A stretch of 64,000 nucleotides of DNA, from positions 64,412-128,411 of the forward strand of contig JAEEQE010000003.1 in NCBI GenBank assembly GCA_016285145.1, given 5' to 3'. This DNA comes from Bacteroidales bacterium. GTDB lineage: Bacteria > Bacteroidota > Bacteroidia > Bacteroidales > WCHB1-69. Position numbers and translations under genes: made by a program. This document shows, piece after piece, positions 25,100 through 32,833 of this stretch. Numbering within the stretch: position 1 is the stretch's first letter; every line of letters starts with the position of its first letter. The notes beneath the pieces are model-generated. The model was not told where the DNA came from. It made no database searches and worked only from the letters and a program-made list of their open reading frames with translations.

Positions 25100-25957
25100 A
25101 TGAAAAAATTCATCATTGCAACCATACTGTTACTGCTGACCGTGGGGAAGAGTTCCGCCCAAAGCCCTAAAGACACCATCATTTTCCGAAAAGGGGAAAC
25201 AAAACTCGTGTTCCTGCCAGACAGCACCTACCAATATTTCGTGGATCCCTGCGACATTTGTCCACAGCTTACCCCTAACAACCTTCAAAGTTTTGGCCAA
25301 TATTACCCATACAAGGACGAAACCTACTATCTTTTTTCGGATCCCTTGCTTGCAACACAACAGACGTGCAACATTGTGGAATCTCATGAGGACAACGACA
25401 ATTTCACGTTCCGTTTCCACACCCCAAGCCCGAACTTCAAGGAGCACTTGATGCGTAACTGGCTGATATTCAACATAACAATCTATCTCATGCCTGATTC
25501 TTTGGAATGGGAATTGCTCCGCAACACATATATTCCAAATGACACTAATATCAAAGCTTTTTATACCACCGATACTCTTTTGGTTATCCCGAAGCCTGCA
25601 AAATCCGTCTGGTATTACAAAGTGAAAGTTTTCTCCAACAGCGAATTCGCCAACATTGCCCAATTCTCACTTCCAAGAGACAATCGAATAAGTTCCGACA
25701 ACAACGTTTTCGACATCTACATGCCGATGATCACACCTGATTTTTTCCTATACGAACGGTTTTATGGCGATCCCGTGACCATCATAGACAAGGATGCCGT
25801 GTTGTTTCACAACAGAGTTTTACTTCGGGAAGGGGCATTCAAGCCCGTACAATATACTGATTACGATTCTATTCCTGAAAAATACTGGAAGTTTGTGAAC
25901 GGCTATATTGACGCGTTTCGATGGCACATTGAATCAATAGATAATGAGGAGGAATAA
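25100..25957 (+). CDS. Secreted protein of unknown function between the two MmcQ copies
   Basis: 285 residues with a clear signal peptide (MKKFIIATILLLLTVGKSSAQ). A short motif YFVDPCDICPQLTPNN has a CxxC pair. The rest is beta-rich, with no known domain and no T9SS or lipoprotein signal. It is flanked by the two near-identical MmcQ/YjbR genes, so it may have been inserted or captured by a duplication of that gene. Confidence 0.7.
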   Translation: MKKFIIATILLLLTVGKSSAQSPKDTIIFRKGETKLVFLPDSTYQYFVDPCDICPQLTPNNLQSFGQYYPYKDETYYLFSDPLLATQQTCNIVESHEDNDNFTFRFHTPSPNFKEHLMRNWLIFNITIYLMPDSLEWELLRNTYIPNDTNIKAFYTTDTLLVIPKPAKSVWYYKVKVFSNSEFANIAQFSLPRDNRISSDNNVFDIYMPMITPDFFLYERFYGDPVTIIDKDAVLFHNRVLLREGAFKPVQYTDYDSIPEKYWKFVNGYIDAFRWHIESIDNEEE

Positions 25958-25996
25958 TATACCTGACGGCACAAATATCCACGAAAAACAACCATT

Positions 25997-26347
25997 ATGA
26001 TGAACATCGAAGAATTCCGTGAATATTGCCTCTCGTTGGGCGAGGTAGAGGAGAAAATGCCCTTCGCGAAGATGCCTGGCGGAGACACCTTGTTAGTGTT
26101 TTACGTCAGCGGCCACACTTTTTGCTATTGTGACCTCAATGACCTCAGTGTGGTGGTGAAATGCCAGACAGAGCGCATCCCCGATCTGCTCGACACAGCC
26201 GAAGGCGTGGAGCCTCCCGACAGTCACTTCAGCACCAAGTACTGGATCGGCATCAACCTGCAAACCATTAACACAGAGCTACTAAAGGAACTGACGCAGA
26301 ACTCGTATGAGATTGTGAAAGGAAAGTATTCGAAGAAGAGAAAATAG
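25997..26347 (+). CDS. MmcQ/YjbR family protein, copy 2
   Basis: 116 residues with the usual basic tail (EIVKGKYSKKRK), so this is the intact-looking copy. A second ATG at 26000 aligns with the start of copy 1. By eye about a dozen bases differ from copy 1 over some 310 bp, mostly at third codon positions, indicating a fairly recent duplication or gene conversion under protein-level constraint. Family function as in copy 1. Confidence 0.83.
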   Translation: MMNIEEFREYCLSLGEVEEKMPFAKMPGGDTLLVFYVSGHTFCYCDLNDLSVVVKCQTERIPDLLDTAEGVEPPDSHFSTKYWIGINLQTINTELLKELTQNSYEIVKGKYSKKRK

Positions 26348-26530
26348 TCTTCAACTTTTCCAGTTGAAAAACGCTTCCAAAACATAATGCACCAAAAACA
26401 TAGCAAAGAGAATAGAATATCACAATTTGTGACGACCTATGGAATTATGTCAATACGCTTTATGGAGCCCTTGTTATTTGCCGATTGAGAAAAAATTTCA
26501 CATATATGTTAAACGTCTCAATAAAAAGAT

Positions 26531-26538
26531 TATCTTTG
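26531..26538 (+). promoter_or_regulatory. -7 box for the toxin-antitoxin-like pair
   Basis: TATCTTTG 25 bp upstream of the start at 26564. The gap 26348-26530 shows only a small TTCAACT/AGTTGAA hairpin (26350-26368) and no gene. Confidence 0.6.
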
Positions 26539-26563
26539 CCACGTTTTCAAAAAAGACTAAAAG

Positions 26564-27043
26564 ATGAAAAGAGTAACTCTCAAGACACTGGAACAAACAG
26601 ACAACGTCAGCCTATACTCTATCTGCTTTGATGGCAATGCCATTAGCGAATATGAGGCTTTTGTGGAGAAGTTCAAAAACGATGCCACTCTTAATAATGA
26701 TTACAAAAAAATCATATTAGCATTAGAAAAAATCGTTGCGGTTGGAGCGTTCGAACGCTTTTTCCGTCCAGAAGGCAAAATAAGCGACAGAGTGACGGCT
26801 CTATCTATCGACTCTCGTAAACTAAGATTATATTGTCTTCGTATATCCGACCAAATTCTTATTGTCGGCAACGGAGGAATAAAAAGCACTCGCACTTACG
26901 AGGAAAGCACTGAATTAAGCGGTTATGTGATGGATTTGCAAGAATTCGACAAATTACTTGCTGAAGCGCAGAAGGATGGCACCATAACTATCGAAAAAAA
27001 TGTAATCACAGGTATTGAAGGAAAAGTATTTCAATTATCATAA
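26564..27043 (+). CDS. Putative toxin of a HigB/RelE-like pair (family 1)
   Basis: 159 residues, upstream of an XRE protein with an 8-bp gap, the toxin-first order of HigBA-like loci. The core GAFERFFRPEGKISDRVTAL, KLRLYCLRISDQILIVGNGGIKSTRTYEE matches the protein at 36156-36698 (DQFFRPLDNNR, RLYAIKLSMGIYIITGGAIKLTRTMQE), so the two belong to one family. The RLY...IVGNGGIK strand pattern recalls RelE-superfamily folds, but catalytic residues cannot be assigned. Toxin activity is inferred from context. Confidence 0.6.
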   Translation: MKRVTLKTLEQTDNVSLYSICFDGNAISEYEAFVEKFKNDATLNNDYKKIILALEKIVAVGAFERFFRPEGKISDRVTALSIDSRKLRLYCLRISDQILIVGNGGIKSTRTYEESTELSGYVMDLQEFDKLLAEAQKDGTITIEKNVITGIEGKVFQLS

Positions 27044-27051
27044 CAATTGAT

Positions 27052-27327
27052 ATGAACACAAGGATATTTTCACCCATTCTGCAAGAAGCGCACGACTCAA
27101 TAACGCCACAAGAGCGCGCCGCTTTTGACTTGAATTTCAGCATTTCTGAGAAGATATATCAAATTCTGCAAGCAAAAGGCATGACCAAACGTGATTTAGC
27201 AAAACTGACCGGCAAAAAAGAATCTGAGGTATCAAGATGGTTCTCTTTTGGTCACAATTTCACTTGCAAGACAGTCGCTTTGATTCAACAAGCACTTGGT
27301 GTACCTATTATTGAGATTGCCAAGTGA
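27052..27327 (+). CDS. XRE/HTH antitoxin-like protein
   Basis: 91 residues. A helix-turn-helix of the XRE class spans about 30-85 (YQILQAKGMTKRDLAKLTGKKESEVSRWFSFGHNF, CKTVALIQQALGV). It follows the putative toxin by 8 bp and would act as antitoxin and autoregulator. The N-terminal 25 residues may contact the toxin. Confidence 0.75.
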   Translation: MNTRIFSPILQEAHDSITPQERAAFDLNFSISEKIYQILQAKGMTKRDLAKLTGKKESEVSRWFSFGHNFTCKTVALIQQALGVPIIEIAK

Positions 27328-27350
27328 CGAATATTTCAATACATTAGTAA

Positions 27351-27566
27351 ATGAAACGGCGCAAAATCATTATTATTTCTTTATTCTTAGTTTTGCTCTT
27401 AGCGGTATTAGCAGAACTTATGATTTATTTATCGGCTATGCTTGATGGTAAATACGCACTAACTGAAGCAACTTACTATGCTCACATTAACAGCTTGGCC
27501 GTTGCACTCGTCATAAGCGATATTACCATTTTAGGTCTTTTGATATGGGTTGTCAATAAAAAGTAA
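27351..27566 (+). CDS. Small two-TM membrane protein
   Basis: 71 residues with two hydrophobic segments (about 7-29 and 47-67) and a basic N-terminus (MKRRK) and C-terminus (NKK). No family recognised. It lies 23 bp after the antitoxin-like gene and 9 bp before the S41 peptidase. Confidence 0.55.
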   Translation: MKRRKIIIISLFLVLLLAVLAELMIYLSAMLDGKYALTEATYYAHINSLAVALVISDITILGLLIWVVNKK

Positions 27567-27575
27567 TTTCCTTAT

Positions 27576-29291
27576 ATGAGAAAACATTTCTTCTGCACCC
27601 TCGTTCTCCTTTTCTGTGCAACCCTCTCTTTCGCACAAACGCCATCCGACAAGTCTGGCGCAGTCCAAGACACGGCATTTGACCGCGGTTCCAACATAGT
27701 TTTTCCCGAGATAACGCCGCAACTGGTGGACAACCTTGAACTTTTAGGACGCGTTTGGGGATTCCTGAAGTATCACCACCCGACTATTTCCACAGGTGCG
27801 TACAACTGGGATCACGAGCTTTTCCGGATGCTGCCCGGCTATCTGCAGGCATCCGACAACAAGCAGCGTGACGCATATTTGGCCAAATGGATTCTTCATT
27901 ATGGTAAAATCCCCGTCAACAAAGACGTCAAACCCGTTGACACCAATGCGTTCATAAAACCGGATTTGGCGTGGATCAACCCGGACAAACTGTCTCCAAA
28001 GCTCTACAAAACACTGATGAATGTCTATCAGAACCGCAATAACGGCTATTACTATGTGACCTATTCATCCCTCTGGGTGAAGAATGCGCAGTTCAACAAT
28101 GAGAATCCTTATGCAGAGATGGAGTGCCCCGATGCCGGATTCAGGTTGCTGACCCTGTATCGTTACTGGAATATGGTGTATTATTTTTTTCCGTATCGGT
28201 ATATGATGGACACAAACTGGAACACGGTGCTGAAGGATCATATTCCTTCTTTCATTTTGGCCAAAGACAAAAAAAACTATTGGAACACTGTCAGGCATCT
28301 GATTGCCCTGACAGACGACACCCACGGGGCTGTTTGGTCTTCAAAACCGTCAAAAACGTCGGATGTGTACTATCCTCCGTTCAGGGTGAAATTCTTGCAA
28401 AATGACACCATGGTGGTCTCCTCCTACTGGAATCCGGACAAAATCGACAGTGCCGGGCCGCATATTGGGGATGTTATCACGCATCTTGACGGGAAACCTG
28501 TTTCCTGGTGGGTTGACAGCTTGTCACCCTATTATGCAGCATCCAACCACCGTGCCAAGCTCCGTCAGCTGACTTGGCATATTTGCAACGGTTCTGAACC
28601 GACTGTTAACATCACCTTTGTATCGGATGGCATTCAGAAAAAGACCACTGTTTCGCGATATGACTATGAAGAATTCGGTTTCGAATTCCTGACGGATAGT
28701 GTCTGCTATAAAGATTTGGGCGACAGCATTGGATATGTTTCTATGGATGACATCTCCGGAGAATGGGTGGGACGCATAGCAGACACCCTGCACACCACAA
28801 AGGGGCTGATTCTGGATTTGAGGGAGTATCCGAACGAGACTGTCAACTACAGATTATACAAGGTCTTGTCCGACAAATCGAGGCCGTTTTTCAAGGCCAC
28901 ATATCCAGATTTAAGCAATCCCGGTGCTTTTAACTGGTTTAAACCCAGTTATACCGGTAAAGGGAAGGATGCCTATGCAGGCAAGATTGTCATTCTCATC
29001 AGTGAGATGTCGCAGAGCCACGCGGAGTTTTGCGCGATGATGTACCGCACACTCCCGAACAGCATTGTTATCGGCAACACCACATCGGGCGCGGATGGCG
29101 ATGTGGTGGGAATCCGGCTTCCGGGCAAGGTCTGTTCCTATTTCTCCGGAATCGGCATCTATTATCCTGACGGCACAGAGACGCAGCGTGTGGGCATCAT
29201 CCCCGACATCTACGTCTGGCCCACCGCCCAGAGCATCCGCGAGGGCCGTGACGAATTGCTGGAGAAGGCATTGGAATGGTTGAAACAATAA
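27576..29291 (+). CDS. S41-family peptidase, secreted
   Basis: 571 residues with a signal peptide (MRKHFFCTLVLLFCATLSFAQ). A helical N-terminal domain (about 45-260) is followed by a PDZ-like segment (AGPHIGDVITHLDGKPVSWWVD). The tail-specific protease core includes GYVSMDDISG, TKGLILDLREYPNE, the candidate nucleophile in ISEMSQSHAEF and a C-terminal GIIPDIYVWPT. Such enzymes cleave C-terminal regions of substrates in the periplasm; the Bacteroidota versions with a long N-terminal domain have no known substrate. Confidence 0.85.
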   Translation: MRKHFFCTLVLLFCATLSFAQTPSDKSGAVQDTAFDRGSNIVFPEITPQLVDNLELLGRVWGFLKYHHPTISTGAYNWDHELFRMLPGYLQASDNKQRDAYLAKWILHYGKIPVNKDVKPVDTNAFIKPDLAWINPDKLSPKLYKTLMNVYQNRNNGYYYVTYSSLWVKNAQFNNENPYAEMECPDAGFRLLTLYRYWNMVYYFFPYRYMMDTNWNTVLKDHIPSFILAKDKKNYWNTVRHLIALTDDTHGAVWSSKPSKTSDVYYPPFRVKFLQNDTMVVSSYWNPDKIDSAGPHIGDVITHLDGKPVSWWVDSLSPYYAASNHRAKLRQLTWHICNGSEPTVNITFVSDGIQKKTTVSRYDYEEFGFEFLTDSVCYKDLGDSIGYVSMDDISGEWVGRIADTLHTTKGLILDLREYPNETVNYRLYKVLSDKSRPFFKATYPDLSNPGAFNWFKPSYTGKGKDAYAGKIVILISEMSQSHAEFCAMMYRTLPNSIVIGNTTSGADGDVVGIRLPGKVCSYFSGIGIYYPDGTETQRVGIIPDIYVWPTAQSIREGRDELLEKALEWLKQ

Positions 29292-29344
29292 GGAGAAACC
29301 TATTTGTTGTTTTCAACTGATTCTTGAAATCTGTGGAAAATAGT

Positions 29345-29352
29345 TATCTTTG
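29345..29352 (+). promoter_or_regulatory. -7 box for the T9SS esterase
   Basis: TATCTTTG 19 bp before the ATG at 29372; it excludes the longer frame starting at 29324. Confidence 0.65.
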
Positions 29353-29371
29353 CCGCAAAAATTTTCATTCT

Positions 29372-30487
29372 ATGAAAAAAATCCTATCCATCAGCCTTTT
29401 ATTGGCAGTTATCCTGTTCGGCAACCTCTCCGCCCAAATCCAGCACTTCACCTGGCAGGGCGTGGAACGCGAATACCTTGTACGCACCCCGGCTAACCAT
29501 AACGGTACACTTCCCGTGCTGTTCTTCCTGCATGGTCTGGGTGGCAATATCTCCAATTACGACCAAGGCTTCAATTTTACCCAGATTGCGGAGGAGTATC
29601 ATTGGATGATTGTGTTGCCGCAGGCTCTTGACCAAGGCATTGGCACTATGTGGAACGCCGGTCTGGCCAGCAGCAGCATTGATGACTCCGGTTTCCTGAT
29701 GGCCCTCCTCGACTCGCTGACGGCACAATATCAGCTCGACACCGACAGTGTTTTCTTCGCAGGCATGTCTATGGGCGGCTTTATGACGCACCGTATGGCC
29801 ATCGAGCACGGCGACCGAATCGCCGCGTGCGTGGCGGTCAGTGGACTGATTTCCAGTATGGACGCTGTCCAAACGCCCGTCGCGCCCATGCGGATGCTCC
29901 ACATCCACGGCACCAATGACAACGTGGTGGGTTACAACGGTTACTCTACTGCTTTCGGTATGAACCTCGGTCTCGGGGTGGATGCTATTATGGACTACTG
30001 GCAGAATGCCAACGGTTGCACGGGCGAGCCCACTATAGACACGCTTCCCGACCTCAAGAACGACGGTCTGCGCTTCATCCGATACACCTACAACTGCGGC
30101 ACAGACCTGCAACTGCTTAAAGTGGTGAACGGCGTGCACGACTGGTATCATAATTCCGCCCAATATGATGTTGGCTACAAGGAGGTTATCTACGAGTTCT
30201 GCACGGGACGCAGCCTTCCGTCAAGTGTTGAAGTCCGCGAGACGGAGCACTTGCAAGTGTGGCCGAACCCCACGAGCGGAATCCTCAACATCCAACTCAC
30301 CAATCACAAATCACCAATCATCGAGATTAAGGTTTACGATGTGTTTGGAAAATTGTTGGATATTGTAGAGACTTGCTATGGCGCGTCTCTACAGACCGTA
30401 CGGATTGATTTGTCCCGTTACCAAGACGGCATCTATTTCGTACAGGCGGGCAACGATGCGGTGACGAAGGTTGTGGTGGCACGTTGA
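29372..30487 (+). CDS. Secreted esterase (PHB depolymerase/CE1-like) with T9SS type A sorting domain
   Basis: 371 residues from 29372. A signal peptide (to about 22) is followed by an alpha/beta-hydrolase domain: LHGLGG oxyanion region, nucleophile S133 in GMSMGG, acid D183 in HGTNDNVV and probable H256 in VNGVHDWYH. The family covers feruloyl/acetyl esterases and polyhydroxyalkanoate depolymerases; the substrate is unknown. Residues about 292-371 are a T9SS type A sorting domain (WPNPTSGILNI, VYDVFGKLLDI, YQDGIYFVQAGN, TKVVVAR). A 30-bp palindromic repeat (30364-30393) lies in-frame inside this domain and encodes the ETCYGASLQT loop. Confidence 0.88.
   Translation: MKKILSISLLLAVILFGNLSAQIQHFTWQGVEREYLVRTPANHNGTLPVLFFLHGLGGNISNYDQGFNFTQIAEEYHWMIVLPQALDQGIGTMWNAGLASSSIDDSGFLMALLDSLTAQYQLDTDSVFFAGMSMGGFMTHRMAIEHGDRIAACVAVSGLISSMDAVQTPVAPMRMLHIHGTNDNVVGYNGYSTAFGMNLGLGVDAIMDYWQNANGCTGEPTIDTLPDLKNDGLRFIRYTYNCGTDLQLLKVVNGVHDWYHNSAQYDVGYKEVIYEFCTGRSLPSSVEVRETEHLQVWPNPTSGILNIQLTNHKSPIIEIKVYDVFGKLLDIVETCYGASLQTVRIDLSRYQDGIYFVQAGNDAVTKVVVAR
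30364..30393. repeat. Palindromic repeat inside the esterase coding sequence
   Basis: TGTAGAGAC (30364-30372) and GTCTCTACA (30385-30393) are perfect 9-bp arms around TTGCTATGGCGC. Arm and loop style resemble the palindromes at 13356-13378 and 22229-22259. It is exactly 30 bp, keeps the frame and falls between two strands of the T9SS sorting domain. Confidence 0.7.
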
Positions 30488-30491
30488 TATT

Positions 30492-30555
30492 TCCCCACAG
30501 AACTCGCAGATTTACACGGATTTTTTCTGCGTCAGTCTGCGAGTTCTGCGGGAAA
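30492..30555. repeat. Long hairpin between convergent genes
   Basis: CCCACAGAACTCGCAGA (from about 30494) pairs with TCTGCGAGTTCTGCGGG (30536-30552) with one mismatch around an AT-rich loop that contains TTTTTT. It may serve as a terminator for the esterase and the convergent gene at 30570. It resembles the AATCTGCG-type dispersed repeats common in Bacteroidota. Confidence 0.6.
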
Positions 30556-30569
30556 AACCAAATAGACTT

Positions 30570-31313
30570 TTATATCATCATCTTCTCCAATCTCGTCCAG
30601 TCGATTTCCGGATGAGGTTGGAAGAAACGGTCGTGCCTCTCGGAACGGTACAACATGACATCTTCGGGGTTGATGTTCCATTGCGTCTCGTCTTCGGTGA
30701 TGGCGACCAACAGATCCTCCGCCCCGTAACAGAGATACAAACATTCTCCGATGTGCTTTTTGAACAGCTCCGGCTTGCACCAGGCCTGCACCGTACAGGA
30801 GCAAAAGCATCCGATATCGTCCACCAGGTCACAAAGTACCTGTCGTGACACGCCACACGGGAAGGTTATGGCATAACTGCCTTCGCCGCGCTTCCAGAGC
30901 AGCGGCAGATTTTCAAGTGTACCCTCGTCCTCAGCCATATTGTCCAAAAGCAGTGTCTCCAACTGCTCGTAACCGGTCACATTGTCCAGCAAGATGAGGG
31001 TGGTGGTATCTATGGGATTGCGAAACCTTTCCTCTTGGATGGCGGCCAGTTGTCTGAACTGTTCCCTTTTGAGCAGTTGGTCTTTCAAAGCCCTCTTGCG
31101 CATAATTCGGCCATAAAACAGGGCAGCATAGAGGAAAAAGAGCGAGCCGCCGGCCATCAGCAGTATGATGAGATAGGCAAAGAAACCGGGCGACCAGGAG
31201 GGGTCAGACAGCTTTTCTTTAATGAAAAGAAAGGGTATCAGGGCGAAAATCACCGCTTGGAGTATAGATGCTACCCTGATAAACACATTGCCGTATTTCT
31301 CGAAAAACAACAT
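30570..31313 (-). CDS. Membrane protein of unknown function
   Basis: A start at 31313 (MLFFEKYGNVF) gives 247 residues and fits a -7 box 26 bp upstream; a longer frame to 31430 spans that promoter. Two TM segments lie near 11-30 and 44-70, followed by a basic stretch (GRIMRKRALKDQLLKREQF) and a cytoplasmic alpha/beta domain (about 95-245). No family recognised. It is convergent with the esterase and divergent from the second DUF4143-type ATPase. Confidence 0.65.
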   Translation of the reverse strand: MLFFEKYGNVFIRVASILQAVIFALIPFLFIKEKLSDPSWSPGFFAYLIILLMAGGSLFFLYAALFYGRIMRKRALKDQLLKREQFRQLAAIQEERFRNPIDTTTLILLDNVTGYEQLETLLLDNMAEDEGTLENLPLLWKRGEGSYAITFPCGVSRQVLCDLVDDIGCFCSCTVQAWCKPELFKKHIGECLYLCYGAEDLLVAITEDETQWNINPEDVMLYRSERHDRFFQPHPEIDWTRLEKMMI

Positions 31314-31339
31314 GCTACTACTTTTTTTCAATTGCGGCA

Positions 31340-31347
31340 CAAAAATA
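31340..31347 (-). promoter_or_regulatory. -7 box for the two-TM protein
   Basis: TATTTTTG on the minus strand, 26 bp upstream of the ATG at 31313. It supports the shorter start. Confidence 0.5.
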
Positions 31348-31425
31348 ATCATTTCTTTGATATCGTTGTTGATTATTAAGATAGCAAAAAGACTCTTGCT
31401 CTTTTTACAAATAGATTTACAGCGG

Positions 31426-31478
31426 TTCAATCTTTAAAGATTTTTTTTTTTTGCTTTTTCAATCATGAAAGATTTTTT
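31426..31478 (+). repeat. Two 21-bp repeats in the promoter of the second ATPase
   Basis: TTCAATCTTTAAAGATTTTTT (31426-31446; first 18 bases TTCAATCTTTAAAGATTT) and a copy differing at three central bases (31458-31478) are spaced 32 bp apart, immediately upstream of the -7 box. Layout and A/T-rich core resemble the repeats ahead of the ATPase at 1178-2527. Confidence 0.65.
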
Positions 31479-31479
31479 G

Positions 31480-31487
31480 TATTTTTG
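31480..31487 (+). promoter_or_regulatory. -7 box for the second DUF4143-type ATPase
   Basis: TATTTTTG directly after the second 21-bp repeat and 19 bp before the ATG. Confidence 0.6.
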
Positions 31488-31506
31488 CAGACAAAAATAA
31501 TGCCCT

Positions 31507-32712
31507 ATGGAATCGCAGAATATGGAATATCTTTTCCAGATGTCACGTCGTAAGATTGAGGAGGTCAAAACGGATTTTTACCGCTCCCTATACTGGAAAA
31601 TCAATTGGAACAATCGCTTAATCGGCATTAAAGGCTGCAAGGGGGTGGGTAAAACCACGATGTTGTTACAGCATATCAAGGAATCGATTCCGGATAAGAA
31701 CGAGGTGTTGTATGTGTCTTTAGACAATATCTGGTTTGAGGCAAACTCACTGGTTTCATTAGTGGAATACCATTACACGCACGGGGGCTGTTATGTTTTC
31801 CTGGACGAGATCCATTATCTTCAGAATTGGCAGACTGTATTGAAAAATTTGTATGACGATTATCCTGATATGAAGTTCTGTTACACAGGATCTTCCGTAT
31901 TGAAGATGGATGTTCACGGGAAAGATTTGTCTCGGCGCCAGCGCGTGTACAGCCTCCCTCGACTCTCTTTCAGAGAGTTTTTGGAGATGGAGGGGCTCTA
32001 TAGCGGTCCTTCTCTCACACTACAGGATCTGCTTGATCGACACGTTGATATTGCTGCAGATATTGTATCTAAATTCAAAGTGCTGCCAGCTTTTGAGAAC
32101 TATCTTCAATATGGGTGTTATCCTTTTTACAAGGAAGAAGGTGATGGGTTCTTATTACGTCTTCAGGATGCCGTTCGTATGACTCTTGAAAATGATCTGC
32201 CGCAGACTGTTGAAATATCCTTTTCCACAATCCAAAAGATCAAGCAGATGTTGATGATTCTTGCCGCGCGTGTGCCTCAAACTCCAAATATGTCATTGCT
32301 TTATAATCAGTTAGAGACAAATCGAGAGCAGGGATTGAAAATGTTGTATTTTTTGGAACAAGCAGGATTGTTGGCTTTGCTGACACGGGAAGGCAAAAGT
32401 TTGAAGCATCTTCCCAAGCCTGACAAACTCTATTTGGGTGATTGCAATTTGATGTATGCATTGAGCCCGCGTGTGGATACAGGGACGCTGCGGGAAACCT
32501 TCTTCTGCCAGCAAATGTGTACGGACAATGAGCTGCTGTTGCCTGCTGCTGGCGACTTTCTTGTTAACCGTAAATTCTTATTCGAAGTGGGGGGGCGAGG
32601 GAAAGATTTCAGCCAGATAAAGGATGTCCCGGATAGTTTTTTGGCAGTTGATGGGATTGAAATCGGCCATCACAATCGGATTCCATTATGGCTTTTCGGT
32701 TTTTTGTATTGA
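31507..32712 (+). CDS. AAA-type ATPase of the AAA_14/DUF4143 class (second copy)
   Basis: 401 residues. Walker A GCKGVGKT is at 43-50, Walker B GGCYVFLDEIHYL at about 93-105 and sensor-like FCYTGSSVLKM soon after. The C-terminal part shows LYLGDCNLMYAL and a short KFLFEVGGRGKDFSQI segment that corresponds to the nuclease-like end of this class. It is only distantly similar to the ATPase at 1178-2527 but shares the unusual repeat-bearing promoter. Function is not known; it stands alone with no partner gene. Confidence 0.85.
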   Translation: MESQNMEYLFQMSRRKIEEVKTDFYRSLYWKINWNNRLIGIKGCKGVGKTTMLLQHIKESIPDKNEVLYVSLDNIWFEANSLVSLVEYHYTHGGCYVFLDEIHYLQNWQTVLKNLYDDYPDMKFCYTGSSVLKMDVHGKDLSRRQRVYSLPRLSFREFLEMEGLYSGPSLTLQDLLDRHVDIAADIVSKFKVLPAFENYLQYGCYPFYKEEGDGFLLRLQDAVRMTLENDLPQTVEISFSTIQKIKQMLMILAARVPQTPNMSLLYNQLETNREQGLKMLYFLEQAGLLALLTREGKSLKHLPKPDKLYLGDCNLMYALSPRVDTGTLRETFFCQQMCTDNELLLPAAGDFLVNRKFLFEVGGRGKDFSQIKDVPDSFLAVDGIEIGHHNRIPLWLFGFLY

Positions 32713-32794
32713 GGTTTTCAGCACCAGTCTGCTCAATCTTCGGAAAATTAATTTGTAACTTTTTTTATTTTCAGTTGTACAAACAAAAAAATTG

Positions 32795-32802
32795 TATATT
32801 TG
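32795..32802 (+). promoter_or_regulatory. -7 box for the TonB/OmpA-like gene
   Basis: TATATTTG with TTG at about 32774 as the probable -33 element, about 31 bp before the ATG. Confidence 0.6.
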
Positions 32803-32833
32803 CAACCGCGAAAAATATAAAATTACATAACAT

